DNA from: a virus
Reading direction: 5' to 3' (one strand)
Virus record (IMG/VR): IMGVR_UViG_3300048592_001105
Location: 1-44,571 of that record
DNA: 44,571 bases
The notes beneath the pieces are model-generated. The model was not told the origin of the DNA. It worked only from the letters and a program-made list of their open reading frames with translations, and did not search any database. Below, piece by piece: positions 15,035-22,961 of the stretch (position 1 is its first letter; the number at the start of each line of letters is the position of its first letter). The position numbers were made by a program, and so were the translations under genes.

Positions 15035-15937
15035 ATGCTAGTTGGCTTTGATCTTTTTTCGGGCTATGGCGGCATCTCACTCGGACTCGCCGAGTGGGTC
15101 CGTCCCGCCCTTTACTGCGAAATCGAACGTTTCCCCCAGTCCATCCTGCTCTCGCGCATGGCCGATGGACAGCTGGCCCGGGCACCGATCTGGGACGACA
15201 TCCGAACACTCAGCGGCCGCGGATGGCGTGGAGCGATCGACATCGTCTACGGCGGCTTCCCTTGCCAGGACATCTCTCTTGCAGGAACTGGCCGCGGTCT
15301 GGACGGCAAGCGCTCGGGGCTTTTCTTTGAAGTCGTGCGGCTGGCCGAGGAAATCGAGCCCACATTCGTATTCCTCGAAAACGTGCCCGCGATCCGGACT
15401 CGCGGTCTGGACCGGGTTGTCGGGGAATTTTCCCGCCTCGGGTATGACTGTCGGTGGCGAACTCTTTCCGCTCATGCTGTCGGAGCCCCGCACGTCCGAA
15501 ACCGCTGGTTCCTGCTTGCTGCCCACCCCGACCGCATCAAACGCTGGAACCAACCGCTCGCCAGGCAGCAGCCGAGTTCGTCCATCATTGCATCACATGG
15601 CTCGGCACAACCTCTGGCCGACGCCGACCGTTCACGGGAATTATCAGAACAAAAAGCAGGGCGGATCGCAGCTGATCGGACTGGCGACCGCAGTCCGCCT
15701 CTGGCCGACGCCGCTCGCGCGGGATTGGAAGTACCCGGGCGGAAACCGAAAGACCGTTCCGCTCAGTGGGCTCACTGGTGGTCCGCTGAACCCGCTGTGG
15801 GTCGAATGGCTTATGGGTGTCCCAATCGGGTGGACCGAATCAAAGCCCTGGGCAATGGCGTTGTGCCAGCGCAAGTCCGCGAAGCGTTCCGCAGCCTGAT
15901 GGGTTTCGATGTCCCTTCTGATCAGAAGATGTCCTGA
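15035..15937 (+). CDS. Cytosine-C5 DNA methyltransferase
   Basis: A 300-residue m5C methyltransferase from ATG 15035 (GGAG upstream; a TTG at 15017 would add six residues). Motif I is FDLFSGYGGISLGL (5-18), binding S-adenosylmethionine. Motif IV is GGFPCQDIS with catalytic C77. Motif VI is LENV (E115). Motif VIII is VRNRW (155-157). A short variable region follows, with LADADRSREL, a second LADAARAG and AEPAVGRMAYG, and motif X is ALGNGVVPAQV near the end. It probably protects phage DNA from host restriction; no partner endonuclease is visible. The 3' half also encodes recognisable motifs in the +1 frame (separate entry). Confidence 0.92.
   Translation: MLVGFDLFSGYGGISLGLAEWVRPALYCEIERFPQSILLSRMADGQLARAPIWDDIRTLSGRGWRGAIDIVYGGFPCQDISLAGTGRGLDGKRSGLFFEVVRLAEEIEPTFVFLENVPAIRTRGLDRVVGEFSRLGYDCRWRTLSAHAVGAPHVRNRWFLLAAHPDRIKRWNQPLARQQPSSSIIASHGSAQPLADADRSRELSEQKAGRIAADRTGDRSPPLADAARAGLEVPGRKPKDRSAQWAHWWSAEPAVGRMAYGCPNRVDRIKALGNGVVPAQVREAFRSLMGFDVPSDQKMS
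15429..15899 (+). other. Second, overlapping coding frame with conserved protein motifs
   Basis: The +1 frame relative to the methyltransferase is open through its whole length (15042-15899). From about 15429 it shows motifs I recognise from a phage protein family found next to m5C methyltransferases: FPASGMTVGGELF, LLPTPTASNA, LWPTPTVHGNY, LWPTPLARDWK, and LNPLWVEWLMGVPIGWTE. The same bases encode methyltransferase motif VIII, LADAD, LADAA and EPAVGRMAYGCPNRVDR in frame 0. No dedicated ribosome binding site is seen; an ATG at 15444 or a +1 shift at TTTTCCC (15428-15434) are possible entry routes. Whether it is translated is unknown. Confidence 0.5.
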
Positions 15938-15996
15938 GACTTCAGTGTTCAAGCCGTGGCACTTTCTGCTCCTGATTTCAATTTCAGGAGTTGTTT

Positions 15997-16206
15997 ATGA
16001 ATCATGAAGAAAAAGTGCTCGCGTTGCTTGAATCCATGGAATTGGCGGCGACCTGCCCGGACTGTGGCAGGCTCTCCATGGAGGTCTGGATGGCAAAGGG
16101 CAGCTGCCCTTATTGTCACAACAGGCCTATGGAAAAAGAGGAAAGCATACCGAACATTTTTGTCAGCGCAAGTCAGCGATATGTTCCGCAGCCTGAAGGG
16201 GACTGA
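15997..16206 (+). CDS. Small zinc-ribbon protein
   Basis: A 69-residue protein from ATG 15997, 7 nt after AGGAG. Two C-x2-C knuckles (ATCPDCGRL and GSCPYCHNR) about 17 residues apart form a zinc ribbon. The helical N-terminus (EEKVLALLESMEL) precedes it. It is the last plus-strand gene of the early module. A DNA-binding or late-transcription role is plausible by analogy, not proven. Confidence 0.65.
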   Translation: MNHEEKVLALLESMELAATCPDCGRLSMEVWMAKGSCPYCHNRPMEKEESIPNIFVSASQRYVPQPEGD

Positions 16207-16220
16207 TATCTAAAGTTGGG

Positions 16221-16709
16221 TCAAGGGTTGCTGATGCTATATGTCAGCGAACCCTCTCCAAACATTTGGGGCTCGAACTTCACTTTGCAAGTTTGACCTT
16301 CTTTAATGTCAAAAGTTATGGTGTGGGTATTGCCAAGATCAGTTCGGACGTATTGGTTCTTCTTATCCTCGAAGCATTTGTCGTCACGGCCTGGAAAAAC
16401 TCTGCAGTTGATGGGCTGGACCCATTCCAGCTTGAGCACTTTTTTGCCCTCGCTGCTTTTCCAGGTGAGAGTTCCCGCGTTTGCCAGCGTGCCAACTATC
16501 GCATCGTTCTCCGTTACGATATAAACGGCCTTCATGCCGTTGAACTTGTCAGGTCTTGAAACCTCGATACTTGCTGTACTATTCTCCTGTTTGAATCCAG
16601 GGTCCAAGGACGTATCGATGTCTTTTGGATTCACAATCACGCAAGCATTTGTCAGAGCGAAGAGAGCGAGTGGCAGAAGGTAAAGGGCTTTCACTGCAGA
16701 TTTCTCCAT
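16221..16709 (-). CDS. Secreted lipoprotein of unknown function
   Basis: From ATG 16709 the product is 162 aa with a clear signal: basic start, hydrophobic core (ALYLLPLALFALTNAC) and a cysteine as likely lipidation site. The mature part is beta-rich (TASIEVSRPDKFNGMKAVYI, then GTLTWKSSEGKKVLKLEW) and ends with HTITFDIKEGQTCKVKFEP. An upstream in-frame extension would hide the signal and is unlikely. It starts 10 nt after the neighbouring lipoprotein gene's stop, so they form an operon. I do not recognise the fold. Confidence 0.65.
   Translation of the reverse strand: MEKSAVKALYLLPLALFALTNACVIVNPKDIDTSLDPGFKQENSTASIEVSRPDKFNGMKAVYIVTENDAIVGTLANAGTLTWKSSEGKKVLKLEWVQPINCRVFPGRDDKCFEDKKNQYVRTDLGNTHTITFDIKEGQTCKVKFEPQMFGEGSLTYSISNP
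16224..16255. terminator. Stem-loop between convergent genes
   Basis: AGGGTTGCTGA (16224-16234) pairs with TCAGCGAACCCT (16244-16255) with one bulged base. It covers the last codons of the minus-strand lipoprotein and lies 17 nt past the zinc-ribbon stop, so it may terminate both transcripts. No strong T-run on either side, so confidence is limited. Confidence 0.45.
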
Positions 16710-16719
16710 GGTTTTCTGC

Positions 16720-17196
16720 TTAGTTTTTGCTGTCCAGCTTCCCGCATGGAAGACTGCGTACTCGATCGCGCTTTTCAACAGCAACGAGATTTGCGGCCAG
16801 GCTTTTGTCCTCGCTGCCGCGAATTCTCACGGTGCTGCCTGCCTGGTCCATCCAAAGCCATGATCCCATTTTGCTGGTTTCGCATTCGGACCTATCCGAA
16901 TAGAGAATCATTTTCCCTGGCAGTCTATGCTCGATTCTGCCGAAATCAGCACCGAGTGCCGTCTCGGTTCCATCAAGCTGAGTCCAGTAGTATCCATCCG
17001 CATCGATGCTGAGATATATGGAACCCTTCGAGAGGTTCAGGAGCCAGTCGCCTGCGAAGCTTTCAAGGTTCACCCGACGAACTTCGGCTGCTGTATCCGG
17101 ATCGAGTTCATCTGCACGCATGCCTCCTTTGCCGCCACCGCAGGCGGTGATGAATGTAAGGGCTATAATGGAGAGAAGGAGAGTGGTCAAGCGCAT
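16720..17196 (-). CDS. Secreted lipoprotein of unknown function
   Basis: From ATG 17196, preceded by AAGGA, the product is 158 aa. It begins MRLTTLLLSIIALTFITACG, a good signal peptide with an I-T-A-C lipobox, followed by GGGKGG. The mature region is a small beta-rich domain (FAGDWLLNLSKGSIYLSID, GYYWTQLDG, RLPGKMILYSD) with two further cysteines, similar in layout to lipocalin-like or META-type sensors, without a firm match. It is first of a two-gene operon. Confidence 0.65.
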   Translation of the reverse strand: MRLTTLLLSIIALTFITACGGGKGGMRADELDPDTAAEVRRVNLESFAGDWLLNLSKGSIYLSIDADGYYWTQLDGTETALGADFGRIEHRLPGKMILYSDRSECETSKMGSWLWMDQAGSTVRIRGSEDKSLAANLVAVEKRDRVRSLPCGKLDSKN

Positions 17197-17302
17197 GGCG
17201 CATTCCTTTACCGTGAAGGTGTTCGGCATCCGGGGCGTCCGCAAGCTATCAGAATCAGCCACCAGTGGCTTGCTCAAAATTTCTGGAACCAAGGCAAAAT
17301 AA

Positions 17303-17330
17303 AAAAGCGCGAGCCATAACCCGCGCTTTT
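17303..17330. terminator. Bidirectional intrinsic terminator
   Basis: AAAAGCGCG (17303-17311) pairs perfectly with CGCGCTTTT (17322-17330). A-runs on the left and T-runs on the right give U-tracts on both strands. It separates the regulator/secreted-protein operon from the lipoprotein operon, both on the minus strand. Confidence 0.75.
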
Positions 17331-17349
17331 GATTTAATTTAATAAAAAC

Positions 17350-17754
17350 TTACTGTGCCACAGCCGCTCTTGCCGCAGCTCTGCGGTCGATCAGCGTGAG
17401 GCTATCGATCTCATTGCCTGCCGTTATCGTGTATGATTTGTTCTCGCCGAGCGTCCCGACCGAATCAAGCGGAAGCTTACGATCACGGAGCATCTCGAAG
17501 TCAGTCTCTGGAACCTTGATGTCGGCCTTAAGCAACTGACTCCTGGTGAGAGTCATTTGCGGCTGAAGTTCCCGGTTGGTCAAGAGGCCGATATCGCCTA
17601 GGCCGTTGTCGAATAATGCGCCTTGACCTCGGTCGGCGACCATTAGTTGTTCAAGGAGTTGTTCGCGTGCTGGTGGAGTGCCGCCGCCGGTTCCCCATCC
17701 CGCAAACGCGGAAGCTGCGTATATGCTTGAAGCGAAAACAAAAAAAGTTTTCAT
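17350..17754 (-). CDS. Small secreted protein paired with a regulator
   Basis: From ATG 17754 (AAAGGAAG upstream) the product is 134 aa. It has a signal peptide, MKTFFVFASSIYAASAFA, cleaved before GWGTGGG. The mature part is polar and helical with no cysteines and ends in an alanine-rich tail (RRAAARAAVAQ). It begins 4 nt after the regulator's stop, so it is co-translated with it. No family recognised. The pairing suggests an exported effector or signal controlled by the neighbour. Confidence 0.6.
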   Translation of the reverse strand: MKTFFVFASSIYAASAFAGWGTGGGTPPAREQLLEQLMVADRGQGALFDNGLGDIGLLTNRELQPQMTLTRSQLLKADIKVPETDFEMLRDRKLPLDSVGTLGENKSYTITAGNEIDSLTLIDRRAAARAAVAQ

Positions 17755-17758
17755 GTGC

Positions 17759-18511
17759 TCACTTCCTTTCTTTTGATTCGGTAAGAGGGCCGATAACAGA
17801 TGAAATAACGAATGGTATGCCGCCCTTGTATTCTTCATTGGCCAGGATTTGCGACAACCTCCGCTTGTGCTGCAGAGTCTCGTTATGGACTGCGGCCACT
17901 CCCTTGGGATTCAGCCCGGCTGTGTTCGAGAATACGTTAGTGCCAGGTCTTTTTAAATGGATTACTTCCGTGTTCGCGTGAACTTGTTGCTTGATGAGCG
18001 AGTCATCGGCCACGATGAGCCCTCGGAGCAAGACATCTATCCGCCCATTTTGACCTATCTTTAGCACTTTAAGTTCCTGCAGGGCTTCGACAGCCTCTGT
18101 ACCACGAGCACCGAATTCCTGAACAATTTCTTGCAAAGTCCAATTCGCGCATTCAACCGCGAGGCCGACTTCATACAAGTTGCGATCTTGAAAAACTACT
18201 CGAAAGATTTTTTCGCGGTCGACTTCGGCTGAATCGAGAGACTCTGAAGCTTGGCCGTTGGGAAAGAACTCGCGCACGTCATCTGGGAAATAATCGCCCA
18301 GGACGTTAACAAAGGAGTCAGGCTTGAGATACTTTAGTAGTTTGTACGCATGATAGAAGCTAACTCGGTGCTTCTGTTCGCCGTTCGTGATTCTATAGAC
18401 GATTGAGTAGTCAAGGCCGACTTGCTGGACGAACCATCGCAAGCTCTCGTTCCTGGCGTCAGTGCAAGCTTTTATCTCGTCGCGTAAATATTCAATCAGC
18501 TTCTGCGTCAT
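17759..18511 (-). CDS. HTH transcriptional regulator-like protein
   Basis: A 250-residue cytoplasmic protein. The N-terminus (about 22-62) reads as an Xre-like helix-turn-helix: LRWFVQQVGLDYSIVYRITN then SFYHAYKLLKYL. The middle part (about 120-165) resembles a winged helix: NWTLQEIVQEFGARGTEAVE then LKVLKIGQNGRID. This two-part layout recalls TIGR02147-like regulators of deltaproteobacteria, but I cannot confirm membership. It probably controls its operon partner, the secreted 134-aa protein. Confidence 0.55.
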   Translation of the reverse strand: MTQKLIEYLRDEIKACTDARNESLRWFVQQVGLDYSIVYRITNGEQKHRVSFYHAYKLLKYLKPDSFVNVLGDYFPDDVREFFPNGQASESLDSAEVDREKIFRVVFQDRNLYEVGLAVECANWTLQEIVQEFGARGTEAVEALQELKVLKIGQNGRIDVLLRGLIVADDSLIKQQVHANTEVIHLKRPGTNVFSNTAGLNPKGVAAVHNETLQHKRRLSQILANEEYKGGIPFVISSVIGPLTESKERK

Positions 18512-19285
18512 TTAGCCGATTCTCCCACGTAATATATGGAGACGGTCTTATACACCGTGCATGCGGCTGTCCACACGCTTTCACCGTCCTGGGTAATTTT
18601 CTCCGTAAAATAATCGAAAAAGGTATATCAAAATGACGAGATTCTTGTTCCGAGCGGTTTTTCGCTTTCAAAGTGAAATAAAATATAAATAAACAAATTT
18701 TTCAAATACAAAATGACGCTGGCTGAATTTATTGATTTTCACTGTTTCCGTGTCTGCTCCACGACTTGCAGTTTTTCATCTTTTAAAGAGCTTTCATGCT
18801 GACACGGAAAATAGCTGGCCTAAGTTTGCCACTTCTCTTATCTCGTCCTTAACCGGCGTGGAGAACTTCGCCTGTACGTTCATCGGACTCAAAATGATGG
18901 GAGAGATACGATGCCAGCCAACCAGAAATCCTCTTTTGCTTATCCCAGTCCCCTTCCTTTTTTCTCACCGCCGCATTCCTATGGTTTCGCGGTATCTCTC
19001 CAACTGGCATTGCCTCAGACCTCGTCAGAATTCTTAGTTCTCTGTCGACCAACCGATCCTCAGCTGCCTGGGGTTAAGGTAATCAGCAGAAGCTGGGGTC
19101 AGTGCTGAACTTACATTCAGCGCAAGATCGAAAATTGGCGAATAAAAAGAAGACCGTTTCAGCAGATTGTAAGCTACTCCCACAGCTTGAGTTTGCAAAG
19201 AAATCTTCATAGCGGGGGAGCCAGGTTCTGTAATGATTGGCTCTCCCATCTCCATGTTTTTATCAACCGCTCCGAGGATTTTGTG
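18512..19285. other. Intergenic region between divergent cargo operons
   Basis: About 770 nt with no supported gene. It must hold the promoters of the minus-strand regulator and of the plus-strand exported-protein operon. Inverted repeats seen: TTTCCGTGTC (18745-18754) with GACACGGAAA (18801-18810); GGAGAGATAC (18900-18909) with GTATCTCTCC (18992-19001); ATGCCAG (18911-18917) with CTGGCAT (19004-19010). The stretch around 18660-18720 is strongly A/T-rich. Confidence 0.5.
19214..19247 (+). promoter_or_regulatory. Leader stem-loop before the exported-protein operon
   Basis: GGGGGAGCCA (19214-19223) pairs with TGGCTCTCCC (19238-19247), ten pairs including one G-U, around a 14-nt loop. A short T-run (TGTTTTT) follows 7-8 nt later, ending just ahead of the first gene at 19286. 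It may be an attenuator or a stabilising 5' hairpin. Confidence 0.45.
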
Positions 19286-19996
19286 ATGAACAAATCGAGA
19301 ATAATTGTCGTTTGCCTGTATTTGCTGTCCGCCGGCTGCGGCGTGACGAGTCAAAAATCCGAACTCCTTAGCTTCGATGAGCTAGTCTTTCTGCCTAACA
19401 ACACCGACCCAGCAAACCGTATCGGATTCGATGGAAAGGGTGCGCCTATCGCAGCTTTCGGACGCGCAGTGGACTCTGAATTCATTATCGATTACGGAAC
19501 TAAGGCCGTCTGGACGCCCCTGCATAGACCTGTGAACCTTCGCGGATCGTCCGTGATGGTCGTACCAGTCCTGGAATTCAATGCCAGCATTATGCCTGTG
19601 TATCCTGATGAAGATGATAACCCCCCCCAGTATATTATTAGCTGCAGCGATCATCGCTGGGATCCGCAGAATCACAATGCATCGTTCGTTGTCCGGACGC
19701 GCTACAAGCAAAATGGTATTGAGAAAATTCTATACACACCTGCTATTCCTGTCTCCCATCGCACCCAGCCCCGGTATCCAGCGACCGAGCGCCCCGGCCG
19801 CATAAAGCTGGAGGCCATATACGATGACGGCGGCATCACCGATCTGTCGATTGAAATCGGCATGGTCGTGCCTCGCGTCGCAGTTGGTTACTGTACGGAA
19901 GACGATGGCGGCGTTTCGCGCGATGTAGCAGCCAGCGGCAGCGCTTTCAATATTAAATTGGCGAGAATCATTATCCCTCATGCTGAGAATAAATAA
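19286..19996 (+). CDS. Lipoprotein, first gene of the exported-protein operon
   Basis: ATG 19286, 7 nt after CGAGGA, gives 236 aa starting MNKSRIIVVCLYLLSAGCG, a signal peptide with an L-S-A-G-C lipobox. The in-frame upstream extension would bury this signal. The mature protein is beta-rich with three more cysteines (YIISCSDHRW, VGYCTEDDGG). No family recognised. It opens a run of eight co-oriented genes whose products nearly all carry export signals. Confidence 0.6.
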   Translation: MNKSRIIVVCLYLLSAGCGVTSQKSELLSFDELVFLPNNTDPANRIGFDGKGAPIAAFGRAVDSEFIIDYGTKAVWTPLHRPVNLRGSSVMVVPVLEFNASIMPVYPDEDDNPPQYIISCSDHRWDPQNHNASFVVRTRYKQNGIEKILYTPAIPVSHRTQPRYPATERPGRIKLEAIYDDGGITDLSIEIGMVVPRVAVGYCTEDDGGVSRDVAASGSAFNIKLARIIIPHAENK

Positions 19997-20024
19997 ACCC
20001 TTTCGACAGCTGAAAAGGAAGCCT

Positions 20025-20888
20025 ATGAAAGCATTAGCGAGTTTCATTGCCTTTGCAGGCATCTCGGCCCAGGCCGCGACGGTTGAGTGTCCGACGACGG
20101 TTCAATCCAAGTATTTCAGTTGCCCATGGGGCACGGACTGCCGTCTCTTGAAAAAAGATATCACCAATCAACCTTTCAGTTGGAACGGTGAGCCCTATCT
20201 GGCCGAAATCCAGGTGACGGTAGATAGCACTTCCTGTACAGGCTTTCCGAAGGACGGATCTGAATCTGATTTGTACCTCGCCGCAAACGGGTTGGAACTT
20301 GGAGCGTCTGAAAAGGCAGCTACAGTCATCAAACTAGGGATTTCGCAGACGATCAACCTGATAGGCGCTGGTCCGATCCGAATTTTCGACAAAGATCCAG
20401 ATTGGACTCTTGGGTACCAAGCAGGCAGCTTTTGCGATATCAAGATCTCGTGCACTGATTCACTTGGTGTCAGTACCACCAATCAGTGGCTGAGCACATC
20501 AGGCGGTCTTGCAGATAGAGTCAGTCTCCAGCGGATTTTCCTGGAGAAAGAGCAGCTGCTTACCTACTACTACGATACCTACATAGGCGATAAAACGACA
20601 GAAAGCTGGTTGAGGGAAGAGGCTGACCGCCTGACAGAGTTCGGCGACGACGCTGAAGTTGTAGTAGGCAAACAGATTATCAAAATGTTGGACGATGCAA
20701 GCAAAACGGAAATATTCAAACCATTCGATGATGCTCGGACCAATCTCAATGCTGAGCTGATTCCACTTGAAACTTGGGAAATTAAGCTATCCTGGGCGCT
20801 GAGTAAAGCAAATGAGAGCGAAAAGGATGCTATTAAACGTGTCCTATCAAAGGTGAAAGATGCGAGAAATCCACCCAAAAAGCCTTAA
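20025..20888 (+). CDS. Exported protein, paralogue A
   Basis: ATG 20025 (AAGGA upstream) gives 287 aa with a signal peptide MKALASFIAFAGISAQA. The N-terminal half is cysteine-containing and beta-rich (FSCPWGTDCRLL, VDSTSCTGFP, DKDPDWTLGYQAGSFCDIKI). The C-terminal half is helical and charged (WLREEADRLTEFGDDAEV ... DAIKRVLSKVKD). The segment D-x-D-P-D-W-T-x-G-x-x-x-G-S-x-C recurs in the next gene, so they are paralogues. Unknown function; periplasmic or surface location expected. Confidence 0.6.
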   Translation: MKALASFIAFAGISAQAATVECPTTVQSKYFSCPWGTDCRLLKKDITNQPFSWNGEPYLAEIQVTVDSTSCTGFPKDGSESDLYLAANGLELGASEKAATVIKLGISQTINLIGAGPIRIFDKDPDWTLGYQAGSFCDIKISCTDSLGVSTTNQWLSTSGGLADRVSLQRIFLEKEQLLTYYYDTYIGDKTTESWLREEADRLTEFGDDAEVVVGKQIIKMLDDASKTEIFKPFDDARTNLNAELIPLETWEIKLSWALSKANESEKDAIKRVLSKVKDARNPPKKP

Positions 20889-20918
20889 CTACTAAAAACT
20901 CGATCGACGAGGTTCAGT

Positions 20919-21758
20919 ATGGTCTTTTCTGTTAAGAGTTTGATAATTGCATATATCATATTTACGGTTCCTGGATTTCGGGCGGACAAATGCATAGCGG
21001 ACACAATCCAGCATGAAACCGAAATTGATTTCAAATGCCCAGGTCCTGGTGGGACCAATTGCGCTTTAAATACCCTCAACGTCCCAGACAGTCTTTCCAA
21101 GTATCATCAAGAATTTGTGGTAACTTACGATTTCACCAGTTGCGGTTCGACGGAAAGACTTTCCACTCTCTACGTGACAGCTAAGGAACGTGTGGTTTTT
21201 GAACTTTGGTACAAGCGTCGGGATACACAGCGTATCAAAGGCTATGAACTCTCAGTCCAGGATATAGATCCTGACTGGACCAGTGGGGAGAACCTCGGTT
21301 CAGCTTGCAAACTAAAAATGATCTGGTCTTCGCAGCTTAGCGACGAGGCAAAGCGGGAGTTCGATACAACGACCAGCAACGTGATTGAAACTTTGAAAAC
21401 AGCTCGCAAAGCGTTAGTTGATAATGCCAGTTATCAATCCTGGAGCAAGAGAATCTCTTCTGATCCGGAAACTTGGGCAGGACGACTTAAAAATTATATT
21501 GCTCAGCTACGGGCGAGCGGCAATACCGAGAGTGCAGACAATCTGGAAAGCGTTCTCCTTGGAGAATCTACCCTGCTCGAACTCCAAAAGAATGAAATGA
21601 AACTGGTCTGCCTTGTAAGCGAAGTGCTGGAAAATGGTCGCAAGATTCAAGACGACCGAATCGCGTCAACTTATGGAAAACATGAAGATCTGCAAACAAA
21701 ACATGACCAGCTCAAGGCGACAATTGGCGTCAGAGTCTGTGTTCCTGCTGCAGAGTGA
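20919..21758 (+). CDS. Exported protein, paralogue B
   Basis: A 279-aa protein with an N-terminal hydrophobic signal (SVKSLIIAYIIFTVPGF) and GAGG upstream. It shares the layout of the preceding protein: a C-P-G-P-G-G-T-N-C start, FVVTYDFTSCGSTE, DIDPDWTSGENLGSACKLKM, then a helical C-terminal half (ETLKTARKALVDNASYQSW). This points to tandem duplication and divergence. A late cysteine pair (VCLVSEVLE... and RVCVPAAE, by eye) is specific to this copy. Function unknown. Confidence 0.6.
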   Translation: MVFSVKSLIIAYIIFTVPGFRADKCIADTIQHETEIDFKCPGPGGTNCALNTLNVPDSLSKYHQEFVVTYDFTSCGSTERLSTLYVTAKERVVFELWYKRRDTQRIKGYELSVQDIDPDWTSGENLGSACKLKMIWSSQLSDEAKREFDTTTSNVIETLKTARKALVDNASYQSWSKRISSDPETWAGRLKNYIAQLRASGNTESADNLESVLLGESTLLELQKNEMKLVCLVSEVLENGRKIQDDRIASTYGKHEDLQTKHDQLKATIGVRVCVPAAE

Positions 21759-21767
21759 GGTCTCGAT

Positions 21768-22961
21768 ATGAAGACGAAGTTTTTGCTTTTGTTACTGAGC
21801 GCACTCGCCTTCGGCTGCCCAGTGGCAAGCTTTGCCCAAAGCAATCCAATGGAAGGATTTAAGACCAACGAGAACACGCAGTTCCTTGATTCAGTTACCT
21901 CTCTGAAGAAAAATTTCTTCTATGTGAAGAATGATCTGTTCGCTAGCAGGAATGGCCTCAAGGATCGTTACGACGACATAAATCAGCGTTTGAAGGACTG
22001 GACTGTGAAATGGAGTGCTATCCAAATCTACGTTCAAAACAACAGGAAACTTCCCATTCGGGATATCCAACGTGAAGTGTCGCTGAAGTTCTTCGATCAA
22101 GTGGAAGCCTTCCACAAGATACGCCTTGATGGGTCAGAACTCAGCCAGGATCTCATCAATGCAGCTGACCTTCTGCGCGGTTCTGTGCGTTCCAGGCATA
22201 TTCCAATCGTTCCCGGCGATGATTTCACGCAGAACTATCAAGCTTTGGGCGGCGCAGTTGATACGTTTGGGAATTTGCTCGTTACGATGGATGCAACCCT
22301 CTATGACAACCTGCAGTCCATCACTAGCACTTTTCAGGATCTGGAAGTGGCTTTTACACAGTTTGTAAGCGGAATTTATCTCAACGACGGCATCGAAAAG
22401 ATCCAGGAAGCGCGCCGAATGGTCCTGAACCTCTTTTTTGCCGAAAAATGGTATCGTCCCTACGGATCCAAACTTCAGAAACTGATGATCGCCATGGGTT
22501 CACATCTAACTTACAAGAATATTCTGGAAGTCACGCGCCTCCGCGCGGAAGTTGATACTGCCTGCAAAGCGACGCGTTTAGCCTTGCTGGCCAGCAAAGA
22601 CCTCGATCCATACTTTCGGGACAGCCTTGTGGCAGATACCGAAGCCACATGCACAGATTTCTTCACTCGCGTTGACGATCGCTTGATGCGTTGGAACTCA
22701 ACAAACCAAGCTTCGGATAGCGTGAATTACAAAAAGGACCTAGCCGGGAAAAAATGCAAACCTGGAATGGTCAACACATCGAATAAGGTGAACTGTCGCG
22801 CCTATGCTTGGGCCACAAAGATCAGCGAATCTCAGATCAACGCGATGGATGATAGGCAAAAAGCCAATCTGGAAAAACTATGGTGGGCCATTCTCAAAGG
22901 TCAAGTCATGGACGCCAATGCTCTTGGCCTTCAGGGTGCGCCATTTCAAGGGGCTCTATGA
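21768..22961 (+). CDS. Exported helical protein of unknown function
   Basis: A 397-aa protein with a signal peptide (MKTKFLLLLLSALAFGCPV, then ASFAQS). The mature part is almost wholly helical, with long amphipathic stretches (FFYVKNDLFASRNGLKDRYD, IEKIQEARRMVLNLFF) and scattered cysteines near the end (GKKCKPGMV, KVNCRAYAW). It follows the paralogue pair by 9 nt and overlaps the next gene by ATGA. A structural or export partner role is possible, without evidence of activity. Confidence 0.6.
   Translation: MKTKFLLLLLSALAFGCPVASFAQSNPMEGFKTNENTQFLDSVTSLKKNFFYVKNDLFASRNGLKDRYDDINQRLKDWTVKWSAIQIYVQNNRKLPIRDIQREVSLKFFDQVEAFHKIRLDGSELSQDLINAADLLRGSVRSRHIPIVPGDDFTQNYQALGGAVDTFGNLLVTMDATLYDNLQSITSTFQDLEVAFTQFVSGIYLNDGIEKIQEARRMVLNLFFAEKWYRPYGSKLQKLMIAMGSHLTYKNILEVTRLRAEVDTACKATRLALLASKDLDPYFRDSLVADTEATCTDFFTRVDDRLMRWNSTNQASDSVNYKKDLAGKKCKPGMVNTSNKVNCRAYAWATKISESQINAMDDRQKANLEKLWWAILKGQVMDANALGLQGAPFQGAL

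Noticed and set aside
15042-15428. First 130 codons of the +1 frame in the methyltransferase gene
   Set aside because: Serine/proline-rich composition without the recognisable motifs seen after 15429; it looks like an ordinary shadow of motifs I-VI.
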